64,000 nt of DNA, taken from NCBI RefSeq assembly GCF_000264295.1, contig NZ_AJXT01000024.1:1-64000 (forward strand), given 5' to 3'. Below, one piece after another: positions 34,531-46,341 of this stretch (within the stretch, counting starts at the first letter, position 1; each line of letters begins with the position of its first letter). The stretch comes from Rhodanobacter spathiphylli B39. GTDB lineage: Bacteria > Pseudomonadota > Gammaproteobacteria > Xanthomonadales > Rhodanobacteraceae. Position numbers and translations under genes: made by a program. The notes beneath the pieces are model-generated. The model saw only the letters and a list, made by a program, of their open reading frames with translations, did not search any database and was not told where the DNA came from.

Positions 34531-35465
34531 GGCGGTGAGCGCCGGTAGTGGTGGGCGATCAGCACGGCCAGCGCGCAGGAGGCGATGCGCGATTCGCGCG
34601 GGTCGGCGCGGCTGGTCAGCACGATCGGCACGCGCGCACCCACCACCACCGCCGCGCTGGTGGCGCCGCCAAGGTATTCCAGCTGCTTGGCCAGCATGTT
34701 GCCGCTTTCCAGGTCGGGCACCAGCAGGATGTCGGCGCGGCCGGCCACATCCGAGGCGATGCCCTTGATCTTCGCGGCGGCGGCGGAGATCGCGTTGTCG
34801 AAGGCCAGTGGGCCGTCCAGGATCGCGCCGGTGATCTGGCCGCGATCGGCCATCTTGCACAGCGCGGCCGCGTCCAGCGTGGCTTGCATGCGCGGGTTGA
34901 TCGTCTCCACCGCGGCCAGTATCGCCACGCGCGGCGTGGCCACGCCCAGGATGTGGGCCAGGTCGATCGCGTTGCGCACGATGTCGGCCTTGTCCTCCAG
35001 CGTCGGCGCGATGTTGATCGCGCCATCGGTGATGATGAACGGACGGGGGTAGGCCGGCGTTTGCATCAGGTAGCAGTGCGAGATGCGCCGCGCCGTTCGC
35101 AGGCCGGAGGTGGCGGCCACCACCGCGGCCATCAATTCGTCGGTATGCAGGCTGCCTTTCATCAGCGCGTCGACGTGTCCGCTGGCGGCCAGCGCCACCG
35201 CCCGGTCCGCCGCCGCGTGGCTGTGGGGCACGTCTTCGATGGGAATGCCGGCCAGGTCGAGCGCGCCGTCTTTCGCGACCTGCTCAAGCTTGTGGCGTGG
35301 CGCCACCAGCACCGGCTCGATCAGTCCGCAGCGCCGGGCATCCAGCGCGGCGGCCAGGCTGGTGGCATCGCAAGGATGGACCACCGCCATGCGCACGGCA
35401 CCCAGCTGCCCCGCGCGCTCCAGCAGCGGTTCTCCGATGGTGGTGTGGGCTGGCGTCGTGGTCAT
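34527..35465 (-). CDS. Phosphate acetyl/butyryltransferase family protein
   Basis: The 312-residue protein is of the Pta-C/Ptb type: GSLHTDELMAAV, DGAINIAPTLEDKADIVRNAIDLA, ILDGPLAFDNAIS and LVPDLESGNMLAKQLEYLGGA are family signatures. It exchanges acyl-CoA and acyl phosphate; acetyl is likely given the coupled ackA, but butyryl or propionyl specificity cannot be excluded. It lacks the long N-terminal DRTGG domain of E. coli Pta. It follows the P-type ATPase gene by 83 bases on the same strand, perhaps in the same transcript. Confidence 0.88.
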   Translation of the reverse strand: MTTTPAHTTIGEPLLERAGQLGAVRMAVVHPCDATSLAAALDARRCGLIEPVLVAPRHKLEQVAKDGALDLAGIPIEDVPHSHAAADRAVALAASGHVDALMKGSLHTDELMAAVVAATSGLRTARRISHCYLMQTPAYPRPFIITDGAINIAPTLEDKADIVRNAIDLAHILGVATPRVAILAAVETINPRMQATLDAAALCKMADRGQITGAILDGPLAFDNAISAAAAKIKGIASDVAGRADILLVPDLESGNMLAKQLEYLGGATSAAVVVGARVPIVLTSRADPRESRIASCALAVLIAHHYRRSPP

Positions 35466-35548
35466 GGCGTGGCCTTCGCTGGGCCGGCGTGAGGTGGATG
35501 GGGGCGGGCCGGCGTGGGTGAAGATATCGCCTGTGGCGCGGTCGCGGG

Positions 35549-38074
<2,526 letters not shown>

Positions 38075-38096
38075 GCCGCGGTCTGCCGGCCGTTGC

Positions 38097-38534
38097 TCAA
38101 CGGCAGACCAGTACCGGCACGTCGCCGTTCAGGATGACCTTGTGCGTCTCGCTGCCGAGCAGCAGCCGGTCGAAGCCGCGCCAGCCGTGCGAGGCCATCA
38201 CTATCAGGTCGCACTGCTGCTTGCGCGCGGCGCCGACGATGGCCGCGTAGGGCCGCGCGTCGGTCTCGTGGCTGCTCTCGCAGGGAACTCCGGCGGCCTG
38301 CGCGCGCTGGCTCACGTCGGCCAGGTACTTCTCGGCGTTGGCGATGGCCTCGCTGGTATAGGTCGGCTCGTTGGCCTGGATGATCTCCGCGAAGTAGATG
38401 GAAGCGGGGAACGGTGCGATCACGTGGAAGGCGTACACGCTGGCGCCCAGCCGGGCGGCCAGCTCGATGCCGGTGTCGACGGCGCGCAGGGACAGTTCGG
38501 AACCGTCGACGGGCAGCAGGATATGTTTGAACAT
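38097..38534 (-). CDS. Universal stress protein (UspA family)
   Basis: The 145-residue single-domain protein starts MFKHILLPVDGSELS and ends with the ATP-binding loop VMASHGWRGFDRLLLGSETHKVI, followed by VPVLVCR, all typical of ATP-binding UspA proteins. GAGGAG lies upstream of ATG 38534. It is 27 bases after the dehydrogenase gene and 22 bases before the ATPase gene, so likely transcribed from the box at 39376. Confidence 0.9.
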   Translation of the reverse strand: MFKHILLPVDGSELSLRAVDTGIELAARLGASVYAFHVIAPFPASIYFAEIIQANEPTYTSEAIANAEKYLADVSQRAQAAGVPCESSHETDARPYAAIVGAARKQQCDLIVMASHGWRGFDRLLLGSETHKVILNGDVPVLVCR

Positions 38535-38561
38535 GGGGAACTCCTCAAATGCTCTGGGTAA

Positions 38562-39329
38562 TCAGCGGCAGGTATAGCCGCCATCGATGACCAGCTCGCT
38601 GCCGGTCACGAACTTCGACTCGTCGGAGGCAAGATAGACCACGCCCCAGGCGATATCGTCCGGGTCGCCCATGTGGCCCAGCGGATGCAGCGCGCCGACC
38701 TCGCGACGGTGTTGTTCGGGGTCACCGCCCATGGACGCGACGTGCTGCTCGACCATCGGCGTCCAGATGAAGCCGGGATGGATCGAATTCACCCGGATGC
38801 GATCGGCGGCGTACAGCAGCGCGTCGGTCTTGCTCATCAGGCGGACCGCCCCCTTGGACGCATGGTACGGCGGCACGTCGGGCGCGCCGACCAGGCCATA
38901 GATCGACGACAGGTTGATGATGCTGCCACCACCGGCTGCGCGCAGCGGCGCGATCGCGTGCTTGGTACCGAAGAACACGCCCTTCACGTTGACCGCCTGC
39001 ACCCGATCCCATTCGGCCTCGGTGAGTTCGTGCGTCGGCTTGTTCGGACCGGCGATGCCGGCATTGTTGACGAGGATGTCCAGCCGTCCGAACGCGGCGA
39101 CGGTGGCGGTGATCGCCGCCGCGACATCGGCTTCCAACGAGACGTCGGCAGGGAAGAAGCGGGTGTCTTCACCGAGCTCCGCCACCAACTGCCGACCCGG
39201 CCCGTCGGGCAGGTCGACGACGGCTACCCGGGCGCCTGCCGCCACCATGCGGCGCACGCAGGCGGCGCCGATGCCCACGGCGCCGCCAGTCACCAGCGCC
39301 ACTTTTCCGCTCAACCTGCCCATGGCCAT
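38562..39329 (-). CDS. Short-chain dehydrogenase/reductase
   Basis: The 255-residue classical SDR has the cofactor motif TGGAVGIGAAC (about 14-24), NNAG, and the catalytic Ser plus YHASK pair (Y-x3-K); D in VVDLPDG suggests NAD(H) preference. It resembles glucose/3-alpha-hydroxysteroid type dehydrogenases, but the substrate is unknown. GGAGGAGAC directly precedes ATG 39329 (39323 is an alternative). It is the first gene after the perfect FNR palindrome and heads SDR, USP, ATPase, Pta and AckA genes, all on the minus strand. Confidence 0.87.
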   Translation of the reverse strand: MAMGRLSGKVALVTGGAVGIGAACVRRMVAAGARVAVVDLPDGPGRQLVAELGEDTRFFPADVSLEADVAAAITATVAAFGRLDILVNNAGIAGPNKPTHELTEAEWDRVQAVNVKGVFFGTKHAIAPLRAAGGGSIINLSSIYGLVGAPDVPPYHASKGAVRLMSKTDALLYAADRIRVNSIHPGFIWTPMVEQHVASMGGDPEQHRREVGALHPLGHMGDPDDIAWGVVYLASDESKFVTGSELVIDGGYTCR

Positions 39330-39375
39330 GTCTCCTCCGGGAGACTCAGCATGTGCCTGTCGGCGTGGCCAGGTG

Positions 39376-39389
39376 TTGATCGGGATCAA
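39376..39389 (-). promoter_or_regulatory. Perfect FNR-type palindrome
   Basis: TTGATCGGGATCAA is the ideal E. coli FNR consensus (TTGAT-N4-ATCAA). The centre at 39382.5 predicts a leftward class II start near 39341, 12 bases before the SDR start, just including its GGAGGAG. Confidence 0.8.
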
Positions 39390-39428
39390 CTGGACATGCT
39401 GCCGCCGCGTCAACCTCGCCGAGGCGGG

Positions 39429-39989
39429 TCATCTCAGCTTGGCGCAAGTGGCGGCCTGGGTGGAGTTGGCCGGGGCGCCGCGGACGCGGCCCGCATTGGA
39501 AACCACCACGGTGAGAGCATCGCCGGCATGCGCAGGTTGGCAGAACAGCAAGGTGATGTTGCTGCCACCGGCGGTGCCGTCCGGGTGAAATCGCACGATG
39601 TGCCGACCGTTGCTGCTCTGGATGATCAGCTTTCCGCGATGACTGTTGCCGACATCCAGCGGATGTCCATCGGGCTGATCGTCGCCGTTGCGGTCGTGCG
39701 CCACCAGCCAGCCGCTTTCCCAGCGGATGGCACTGCTGCAGCTGCCGCCGTCCACGCTGGGACAGAACAGCGCGCGTCGGCCGCTCATCACGGCCGCCTG
39801 GCGCGTGCGCTGCAGGGCGCTGATGAAGTCCATCTGGGCAACCCGCAATTCGTTGCGGCCGAGCATGCGATGCAGGGAAGGCGTGGCCACGCTGGCCAGG
39901 ATGCCGATGATGGCGAGCACCATGACCTGCTCGATCAGGGTGAAACCGGTTTGCCCGTGCCCTGGCCTGCGTTTCCCGGATATTGTCAC
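39429..39989 (-). CDS. Type IV pilin-like/GspH-FimT pseudopilin
   Basis: The 186-residue protein has a prepilin peptidase site (G15 before F16, with E20 at +5: GFTLIEQVMVLAIIGILAS) followed by the hydrophobic N-terminal helix. The C-terminal domain resembles the GspH/FimT minor pilin fold with cysteines near its end. It starts at GTG 39989. No other pilin or secretion genes are adjacent, so it is an orphan; minor pilins of this type assist type IV pili or DNA uptake elsewhere. Confidence 0.8.
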   Translation of the reverse strand: MTISGKRRPGHGQTGFTLIEQVMVLAIIGILASVATPSLHRMLGRNELRVAQMDFISALQRTRQAAVMSGRRALFCPSVDGGSCSSAIRWESGWLVAHDRNGDDQPDGHPLDVGNSHRGKLIIQSSNGRHIVRFHPDGTAGGSNITLLFCQPAHAGDALTVVVSNAGRVRGAPANSTQAATCAKLR

Positions 39990-40141
39990 GGCGTCGCCTC
40001 CTGCGTGGACCGGACGTCCATGCTATGGCGCAGGTGTTTCCCCTCCAGTGGCCGGGCAGCCTTTGGTCCGTCGGCTTCTGGTGACACTCCCTGTCAGCAG
40101 GCCCGATTTAAAATGGCGTACCGCGCCCACATCTGTAGCCG

Positions 40142-42166
40142 ATGACTGATCGTTTCCAACTCGCCGCCCCCTACCAGCCCGCCGGCGACCAGCCGCAGGC
40201 CATCACCCGCCTGGCCGAGGGTTTCGAGGCCGGCCTGGCCGCGCAGACCCTGCTCGGCGTCACCGGCTCGGGCAAGACCTACACCATCGCCAACGTGATC
40301 GAACGCGTGCAGCGGCCGACCATCGTGATGGCGCCGAACAAGACGCTGGCGGCGCAGTTGTACGGCGAGTTCAGGGAATTCTTTCCGCACAACGCGGTGG
40401 AGTACTTCGTCAGCTATTACGATTACTACCAGCCGGAAGCCTACGTGGTGGCGTCGGACACCTTCATCGAGAAGGATGCCTCGATCAACGAGCACATCGA
40501 GCAGATGCGGCTGTCGGCGACCAAGGCGTTGCTGTCGCGGCGCGACTCGATCATCGTGGCCACCGTGTCGGCGATCTACGGCCTGGGCAATCCGGAGGAC
40601 TACCTGTCACTGCGCCTGATCCTGGCCACCGGCGAACGCATCGACCAGCGCAAGCTGATCCACCAGCTGACCGAGCTGCAGTACACCCGCAACGAGACGG
40701 AGCTGCGCCGCGGCACCTACCGCGTGCGCGGCGAGATCATCGACGTGTTCCCGGCCGAATCGGAAACCGAGGCGCTGCGTATCGAGCTGTTCGACGGCGA
40801 AGTGGAAAAGATGGCGCTGTTCGACCCGCTGACCGGCGAGACGATCCGCAAGGTGCAGCGCTACACCGTCTATCCCCGCACCCATTACGCCAGCACCCGC
40901 GAGAGCGTGCTCAACGCGATCGAGACGATCAAGCTCGAGCTGAAGGATCGGCTGGAATATCTCTACCGGGAAAACAAGCTGGTCGAGGCGCAACGGCTGG
41001 AGCAGCGCACCCGCTTCGACCTGGAGATGATGGCCGAGGTCGGCTACTGCCAGGGCATCGAGAACTACTCGCGCCACCTCACTCGCCGCGCGCCGGGGGA
41101 GCCGCCGCCCACGCTGTTCGACTACCTGCCGGCCGACGGTCTGCTGGTGGTCGACGAGTCCCACGTCACCGTGCCGCAGCTGGGCGCGATGTACAAGGGT
41201 GACCGCTCGCGCAAGGAAACCCTGGTCGAGTTCGGCTTCCGGCTGCCATCGGCGATGGACAACCGGCCGCTGCGTTTCGAGGAATGGGAGGAGCGCGTGC
41301 CGCGGACGATCTATGTTTCCGCCACGCCGCGCGACTACGAGCTGCTGAAATCCGGCGATGCGGTAACCGAGCTGGTGGTGCGCCCGACCGGCCTGGTCGA
41401 TCCCGAAGTGGAGGTGCGCCCGGTGCGCACCCAGGTCGACGACCTGCTCAGCGAGGCGCACAAGCGCATCGCCATGGGCGACCGCGTGCTGGTCACCACG
41501 CTGACCAAGCGCATGGCCGAGAATCTCACCGAATACCTGTCCGAACACGACGTGAAGGTGCGCTACCTGCACTCGGACATCGAGACGGTCGAGCGCAGCG
41601 AGATCATCCGCGACCTGCGGCTGGGCGAGTTTGACGTGCTGGTCGGGATCAACCTGCTGCGCGAAGGCCTGGACATGCCCGAGGTGTCGCTGGTGGCGGT
41701 ACTCGACGCCGACAAGGAAGGGTTCCTGCGCTCCACCGGCTCACTGATCCAGACCATCGGCCGTGCCGCCCGCAACGTGCGGGGCAAGGCGATACTGTAT
41801 GCCGACAACGTCACCCGCTCGATGCAGGCCGCGATGGATGAAACCGCCCGCCGTCGCGAAAAGCAGCTGGCGTACAACGAAGCGCACGGGATAACGCCAA
41901 AGACCGTGGTGCGGCGCATCGCCGACATCATGGAAGGGGCGCGCAGCGATGCCGGCAACCGCCGTGGCGGCAAGTCATCGTCCCGCAGTCAGGGCGCCGT
42001 GGCGGAGCAGGCCGCCGATTACGCAGGCATGAGCTCACAGCAGGCTTCGGCACTGCTGAAAAAGCTGGAGACGCAGATGTACAAGCACGCGCAGAACCTG
42101 GAATTCGAGGATGCCGCCCGTTTGCGCGACCAGATCCATCAATTGCGCGAGCAGTCGCTGCGTTGA
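40142..42166 (+). CDS. uvrB: Excinuclease ABC subunit B
   Basis: UvrB is the damage-verifying helicase-like subunit of nucleotide excision repair; it receives DNA from UvrA and recruits UvrC. The 674-residue protein has Walker A GVTGSGKT (39-46), the beta-hairpin region [15 protein letters not shown] box VVDESHVT, helicase motif [17 protein letters not shown] and a C-terminal UVR motif ([27 protein letters not shown]). The full-length family form is present. It is a stand-alone gene before tRNA-Val. Confidence 0.97.
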   Translation: MTDRFQLAAPYQPAGDQPQAITRLAEGFEAGLAAQTLLGVTGSGKTYTIANVIERVQRPTIVMAPNKTLAAQLYGEFREFFPHNAVEYFVSYYDYYQPEAYVVASDTFIEKDASINEHIEQMRLSATKALLSRRDSIIVATVSAIYGLGNPEDYLSLRLILATGERIDQRKLIHQLTELQYTRNETELRRGTYRVRGEIIDVFPAESETEALRIELFDGEVEKMALFDPLTGETIRKVQRYTVYPRTHYASTRESVLNAIETIKLELKDRLEYLYRENKLVEAQRLEQRTRFDLEMMAEVGYCQGIENYSRHLTRRAPGEPPPTLFDYLPADGLLVVDESHVTVPQLGAMYKGDRSRKETLVEFGFRLPSAMDNRPLRFEEWEERVPRTIYVSATPRDYELLKSGDAVTELVVRPTGLVDPEVEVRPVRTQVDDLLSEAHKRIAMGDRVLVTTLTKRMAENLTEYLSEHDVKVRYLHSDIETVERSEIIRDLRLGEFDVLVGINLLREGLDMPEVSLVAVLDADKEGFLRSTGSLIQTIGRAARNVRGKAILYADNVTRSMQAAMDETARRREKQLAYNEAHGITPKTVVRRIADIMEGARSDAGNRRGGKSSSRSQGAVAEQAADYAGMSSQQASALLKKLETQMYKHAQNLEFEDAARLRDQIHQLREQSLR

Positions 42167-42193
42167 GCCGGGAAACCCGTCGCCGGCGGGATA

Positions 42194-42222
42194 TTGTCGA
42201 TCGCCTTCGGCTCCCGTATACT
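42194..42222 (+). promoter_or_regulatory. Promoter of tRNA-Val
   Basis: A -35 element TTGTCG (42194-42199), a 17-bp spacer and -10 TATACT (42217-42222) are followed by a GC-rich discriminator, as in stable-RNA promoters under stringent control. The tRNA begins 33 bases after the -10. Confidence 0.7.
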
Positions 42223-42254
42223 GCGCGGCTCGCGTCGTCAGTCAGGCGCGATAC

Positions 42255-42329
42255 GGGCGGTTAGCTCAGCGGTAGAGCACTACCTTGACATGGTAGGGGT
42301 CACAAGTTCGATCCTTGTACCGCCCACCA
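42255..42329 (+). tRNA. tRNA-Val (GAC)
   Basis: A 75-nt cloverleaf with CCA encoded. The acceptor stem GGGCGGT pairs with ACCGCCC; the anticodon stem CTACC/GGTAG encloses the loop TTGACAT, giving anticodon GAC for valine. The D-arm (TTAGCTCAGCGGTAGAGC) and T-arm (CAAGTTCGATCCTTG) are canonical. Confidence 0.96.
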
Positions 42330-42339
42330 ATTGAAATCC

Positions 42340-42378
42340 AGAAGCGGCGCGATCCCCAGGGTCGCGCCGCTTCTGTTT
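42340..42378 (+). terminator. Terminator after tRNA-Val
   Basis: A perfect 13-bp stem (AGAAGCGGCGCGA and its complement, 42340-42352 and 42362-42374) with a 9-nt loop is followed by GTTTT: a classic intrinsic terminator. Confidence 0.85.
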
Positions 42379-43514
42379 TGCGGCCTCGGAACCGGCATTC
42401 CGGCCATTCGCGGAATGGCGGACGAAGCGAGCGGGTACCGCCGGAAGCCGCGGGCGGCGGCGTCGGAATTACGGATTCGGCCCGATGCGGAATTCGCTGC
42501 GGATCACCTCCCGAACGGTGGTGCCGATGCACGGCTGAAACAGGAGTTGGCAGCCATGGTACCCCGACGTCGAACTGGCCGAGCCACCGATTTTCCCGCA
42601 ATGGGCAGTTCGGTGAACCGGACGGCCGGCCGCGCCGCGTTTGACCCGGGCTGGCCGGCTCCCGTCCCCGTGCCTCGATCACCGGGACGGGGCAAAGACC
42701 TACAGAATCTTGCGTCCTGCGATGCTTCTCAAACACACGATGCAACAGCAATTGTCGTGTCGCGGCGATCGCCCGGCATGGGCCGGTTGTTAGTTTGTTG
42801 TCATAACCGTCGACGGGCTCAAATTCAGCTTGCAGACAGGCGATTGCGGATGTACGTTATCCGGCGAACCAGTCTGGTTCAGGATGGAAGCGGAGCGCAG
42901 AAACCTGCCGTTCCGCGATAGCAGATTCAGGGGCCTCCGGGTATCACGGACTGTGCTGACCAGTGCAGCATTTCGGTGACGATAGTTGTACGGGGGCTGC
43001 AAGACACTTCATTGCTGCGATTCGGCAGCTGGCGCGTTCGTCCGGATGAGGCGGGCCTTGCCATGAGGTGGAAAGATCCAGGGCGGGGCAGGCAAGGAGC
43101 CCCGTCGAGCCTGTCCGACGCATGGAATGAAGGGGGTGGACGATCACGCTTGCGAACCATCTGGTGATATCGGGTCTGATCCGGAGGCAGTGCCGCGATC
43201 CCCGCTGTGCGCCCCATGGGCGCCGGAGCCTGCGGTTTGCAGTGTTTCGAAATTGCGCAATTCCAATTGATGCAATGTCCGGCTGATCGAACCGGCCCGG
43301 CTGTGCAGCGCATGTGCGCTACCAGCTTTCGGGGTGTCGGGCAGCGGCAATGAGGGGCATCAATGCAAATCCCGGCAGTTCTCCGTCGCGGTCATCTCGC
43401 GATGCAGGAACGTCGGCCCACCGATATAGGGTTTTTTGCGGCAGGCGCACATTGGTGCCGCACCGAATTGATCGTTCCGTTCGAACTGCAAGAGCATTTA
43501 CCGGGAGACAAGGC
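42379..43514. other. Gene-poor spacer between tRNA-Val and T6SS
   Basis: About 1.1 kb without a credible gene. The open frames here (for example 42331-42921 plus) begin inside the terminator or lack a ribosome site and have no protein-like composition. The part around 43230-43290 is visibly more AT-rich than its surroundings and probably contains the promoter of the tssB operon; I cannot name exact elements. No integrase, direct repeat of the tRNA end or IS remnant was seen. Confidence 0.6.
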
Positions 43515-44036
43515 ATGGCCAAGCAAAGCAGTCAGAAGTTCATCGCGCGCAACCGTGCGCCGCGCGTGCAGATCGAATACGACGTCGAGGTCTACGGCGC
43601 GCAGAAGAAGGTCCAGGTTCCGTTCGTGATGGGCGTGATGTCGGATCTCTCCGGTGCCAACGCTGGCGAACTGCCCTCGATCGAGGATCGCAAGGCGCTG
43701 GAGATCGATGTCGACAACTTCGACAACCGGTTGCAGTCGATGAAGCCCCGGGTGACGTTTGCCGTTCCCAACACGCTGACCGGCGAAGGCAATCTCGCGG
43801 TCGACATCACGTTCGAGAGCATGGACGACTTTTCGCCGGCGGCGGTGGCCCGCAAGGTGGGCGCCGTAGCCAAGTTGCTCGAAGCGCGTACCCAGCTTGC
43901 CAACCTCGACACCTACATGGACGGCAAGGCCGGCGCGGAGAATCTGATCGCCCAGGCACTGAAGGACCCGGCGCTGCTGCAATCGCTGGCTTCAGCGCCG
44001 AAGCCGTCCGACGACAACAACAAAGACGGGGAGTAA
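43515..44036 (+). CDS. tssB: T6SS sheath subunit TssB (VipA)
   Basis: TssB pairs with TssC to form the contractile sheath. The 173-residue protein has the family N-terminus (SSQKFIARNRAPRVQIEYDVE), VMSDLSG, DRKALEIDVDNFD and the C-terminal helix LLEARTQLANLDTYMDGK. GGGAGACAAGGC precedes the ATG. It opens the cluster and is six bases before tssC. Confidence 0.96.
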   Translation: MAKQSSQKFIARNRAPRVQIEYDVEVYGAQKKVQVPFVMGVMSDLSGANAGELPSIEDRKALEIDVDNFDNRLQSMKPRVTFAVPNTLTGEGNLAVDITFESMDDFSPAAVARKVGAVAKLLEARTQLANLDTYMDGKAGAENLIAQALKDPALLQSLASAPKPSDDNNKDGE

Positions 44037-44042
44037 GCACGC

Positions 44043-45536
44043 ATGGCAACCGAGAAACTAGCCGAACAGGGTGGCGCCACCGAGACTCTGGACGCCGGCG
44101 ATTTTGCTGCGCTGCTGAACAAGGAATTCAAGCCCAAGAGCGACCGCGCCAAGGAAGAAGTGGAATCGGCTGTTCGCACCCTGGCCGAACAGGTGTTGAG
44201 CCGTTCCGACATCGTTTCGGACGACGTTGCGCAGACCATCAACGCCTACATCGCCGAGATTGACCGCAAGCTCAGCGAGCAGATCAACCTGATCATGCAC
44301 CACGCCGATTTCCAGAAGCTGGAGAGCGCGTGGCGCGGCCTGCATCACCTGGTCAACAACACCGAAACGGATCAGCAGCTGAAGATCCGCGTGTTGAACA
44401 TCTCCAAGAAGGATCTGGCCAAGACCCTGAAGCGCTACAAGGGCACGGCCTGGGATCAGAGCCCGATCTTCAAGAAGATGTACGAGGAAGAGTACGGCCA
44501 GCTCGGTGGTGAACCCTACGGCTGCCTGGTGGGTGACTACTATTTCGACCACAGCCCGCCCGACGTCGAGCTGCTGAGCGGTATCGCACAGGTCGCGGCG
44601 GCGGCGCATGCACCGTTCATTTCCGCAGCGGCATCCACGCTGATGGGCATGGACAGCTGGAACGAGCTGGCCAATCCGCGTGATCTGGCCAAGGTGTTTT
44701 CCACTCCGGACTACGCCGCATGGCGTTCGCTGCGTGAGTCGGATGACGCCAAGTACATCGGTCTGACCATGCCGCGCACGCTCGCGCGCCTCCCGTATGG
44801 CTCCAAGACCGATCCGGTCGAGGAGTTCAATTTCGAAGAGGACACCAGTGGCGCCGACTCTTCCAAGTACACCTGGCAGAACGCGGCCTACTCGATGGCG
44901 GTGAACATCAACCGTTCGTTCAAGGAATACGGCTGGTGCTCGCGTATCCGCGGCATCGAGTCCGGTGGTGCGGTGGAAGGTCTGCCGGCGCACACGTTCC
45001 CCACCGACGACGGTGGCGTGGACATGAAGTGCCCGACCGAAATCGCCATCACCGACCGTCGTTCGGCCGAGCTGGACAAGATGGGCATGATGCCGCTGGT
45101 TCACCGGAAGAACTCGGACATGGCGGCATTCATCAGCGCGCAGTCGCTGGCCAAGCCGGACGAGTACGACGATCCGGACGCGACCGCGAACGCGGCCCTC
45201 GGCGCACGTCTGCCGTACATGTTCGCCTGCTGCCGCTTCGCGCATTACCTGAAGTGCATCGTCCGGGACAAGATCGGCTCGTTCAAGGATCGTGATGCGA
45301 TGGAGCGGTGGCTGGGGTCCTGGATCGGCCAGTACGTCGACGGTGACCCGGCCAACTCCAGCGAGGAAACCAAGGCGCGCAAGCCTCTGTCCGCGGCGGA
45401 AGTCATCGTGGAAGAAGTGGAGGGCGCACCGGGTTTCTACACCTCGAAGTTCTTCCTCAAGCCGCATTACCAGCTGGAGGGTTTGACGGTGTCCTTGCGG
45501 CTGGTTTCCCGCCTGCCGTCTGCGGCAAAGAGCTGA
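44043..45536 (+). CDS. tssC: T6SS sheath subunit TssC (VipB)
   Basis: The large sheath subunit (497 residues) contains SAWRGLHHLVNNTETD (about 95-110), NISKKDLAKTLKRYKGTAWDQSP, PYGCLVGDYYFDHSP, a conserved middle FNFEEDT and a C-terminal domain that meets ClpV and TssB. Length and motifs are standard. Six bases separate it from tssB; a 115-base gap precedes hcp. Confidence 0.97.
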   Translation: MATEKLAEQGGATETLDAGDFAALLNKEFKPKSDRAKEEVESAVRTLAEQVLSRSDIVSDDVAQTINAYIAEIDRKLSEQINLIMHHADFQKLESAWRGLHHLVNNTETDQQLKIRVLNISKKDLAKTLKRYKGTAWDQSPIFKKMYEEEYGQLGGEPYGCLVGDYYFDHSPPDVELLSGIAQVAAAAHAPFISAAASTLMGMDSWNELANPRDLAKVFSTPDYAAWRSLRESDDAKYIGLTMPRTLARLPYGSKTDPVEEFNFEEDTSGADSSKYTWQNAAYSMAVNINRSFKEYGWCSRIRGIESGGAVEGLPAHTFPTDDGGVDMKCPTEIAITDRRSAELDKMGMMPLVHRKNSDMAAFISAQSLAKPDEYDDPDATANAALGARLPYMFACCRFAHYLKCIVRDKIGSFKDRDAMERWLGSWIGQYVDGDPANSSEETKARKPLSAAEVIVEEVEGAPGFYTSKFFLKPHYQLEGLTVSLRLVSRLPSAAKS

Positions 45537-45651
45537 CGCTCCTGCCAGATGTTCGTTTCATGAAGTGGTTGCACGCAACATCGCCGGATCGTTGGTGAAG
45601 AGTAGAAGGCCAATCCGGTTCAATTGACCAAAACTGACAAGGAGAATTCTC

Positions 45652-46140
45652 ATGGCATTAGACATGCATCTGGAGTTGAAGGGCGGTTCGGTCACCTTTA
45701 CCGGTGAGTCGAAGCACAAGAAGCACGCTGGCAAGATTCAGCTCCTGGCCTGGTCGTGGGGCATGTCGCAGAGTGGCTCGTTCGGCCATGGCAGCGGCGG
45801 CGGCGCCGGCAAGGCCAACGTCCAGGACATCAGCATCACGAAGTATGTGGACAAGAGCTCGACGCAGTTCATGAAGGCCCTGACCACCGGCGCCCATTCC
45901 GATTCGGCGATCCTTTATGTGTCCAAGGCCGGCGGCACGCAGGATGACTACCTGAAAGTCACGCTCACCAGCGTGATGGTCACCAGCTACAGCACCGGTG
46001 GCTCGGGTGGTGAGGACATGCTGACCGAGAACATCTCGCTCGCGTTTGCCAAGTTCGAAGTCGCCTATTCCACCCAGGACGACAAGGGCAAGGTCAGCGA
46101 AGCCGGTACGGTCGCGTACAGCGTCGAAGAAGTCGCTTAA
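45652..46140 (+). CDS. hcp: T6SS tube protein Hcp (TssD)
   Basis: Hcp hexamers stack into the inner tube expelled by the sheath and can carry effectors in their lumen. The 162-residue protein has MALDMHLELKGGSVTFTGES at the start and SWGMSQSGSFGHGSGGGAGKANVQDISITKYVDKSS, typical of the P. aeruginosa Hcp1 type. A strong AAGGAG lies eight bases before the ATG, fitting high expression, and a hairpin follows. Confidence 0.96.
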   Translation: MALDMHLELKGGSVTFTGESKHKKHAGKIQLLAWSWGMSQSGSFGHGSGGGAGKANVQDISITKYVDKSSTQFMKALTTGAHSDSAILYVSKAGGTQDDYLKVTLTSVMVTSYSTGGSGGEDMLTENISLAFAKFEVAYSTQDDKGKVSEAGTVAYSVEEVA

Positions 46141-46153
46141 ACCGCGCGGTGCT

Positions 46154-46172
46154 CCCCGGCTTCCAGCCGGGG
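46154..46172 (+). terminator. Weak hairpin after hcp
   Basis: CCCCGGCT and AGCCGGGG pair around TCC, followed by another GC-rich stretch. There is no T-run. It may stabilise or partly end the hcp message. Confidence 0.4.
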
Positions 46173-46341
46173 TTGAACCCCGGGGCCTTCGTTCTGGTCG
46201 TCCCGTGAATGCACGCGCAGGCATGATCGAAGATCGTGCCTCGCGTGATTTTCCGGGCGTCGTGCGCGAGCGGCTCCGGGGCCAAGCATGGACAACGGGC
46301 CTGTCTGTGGACATGTCCACAGATACGCTTCCGAGAATGAC

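Noticed and set aside
42331..42921. 196-residue frame after tRNA-Val
   Set aside because: It starts inside the tRNA terminator region, lacks a ribosome site and has no protein-like pattern.
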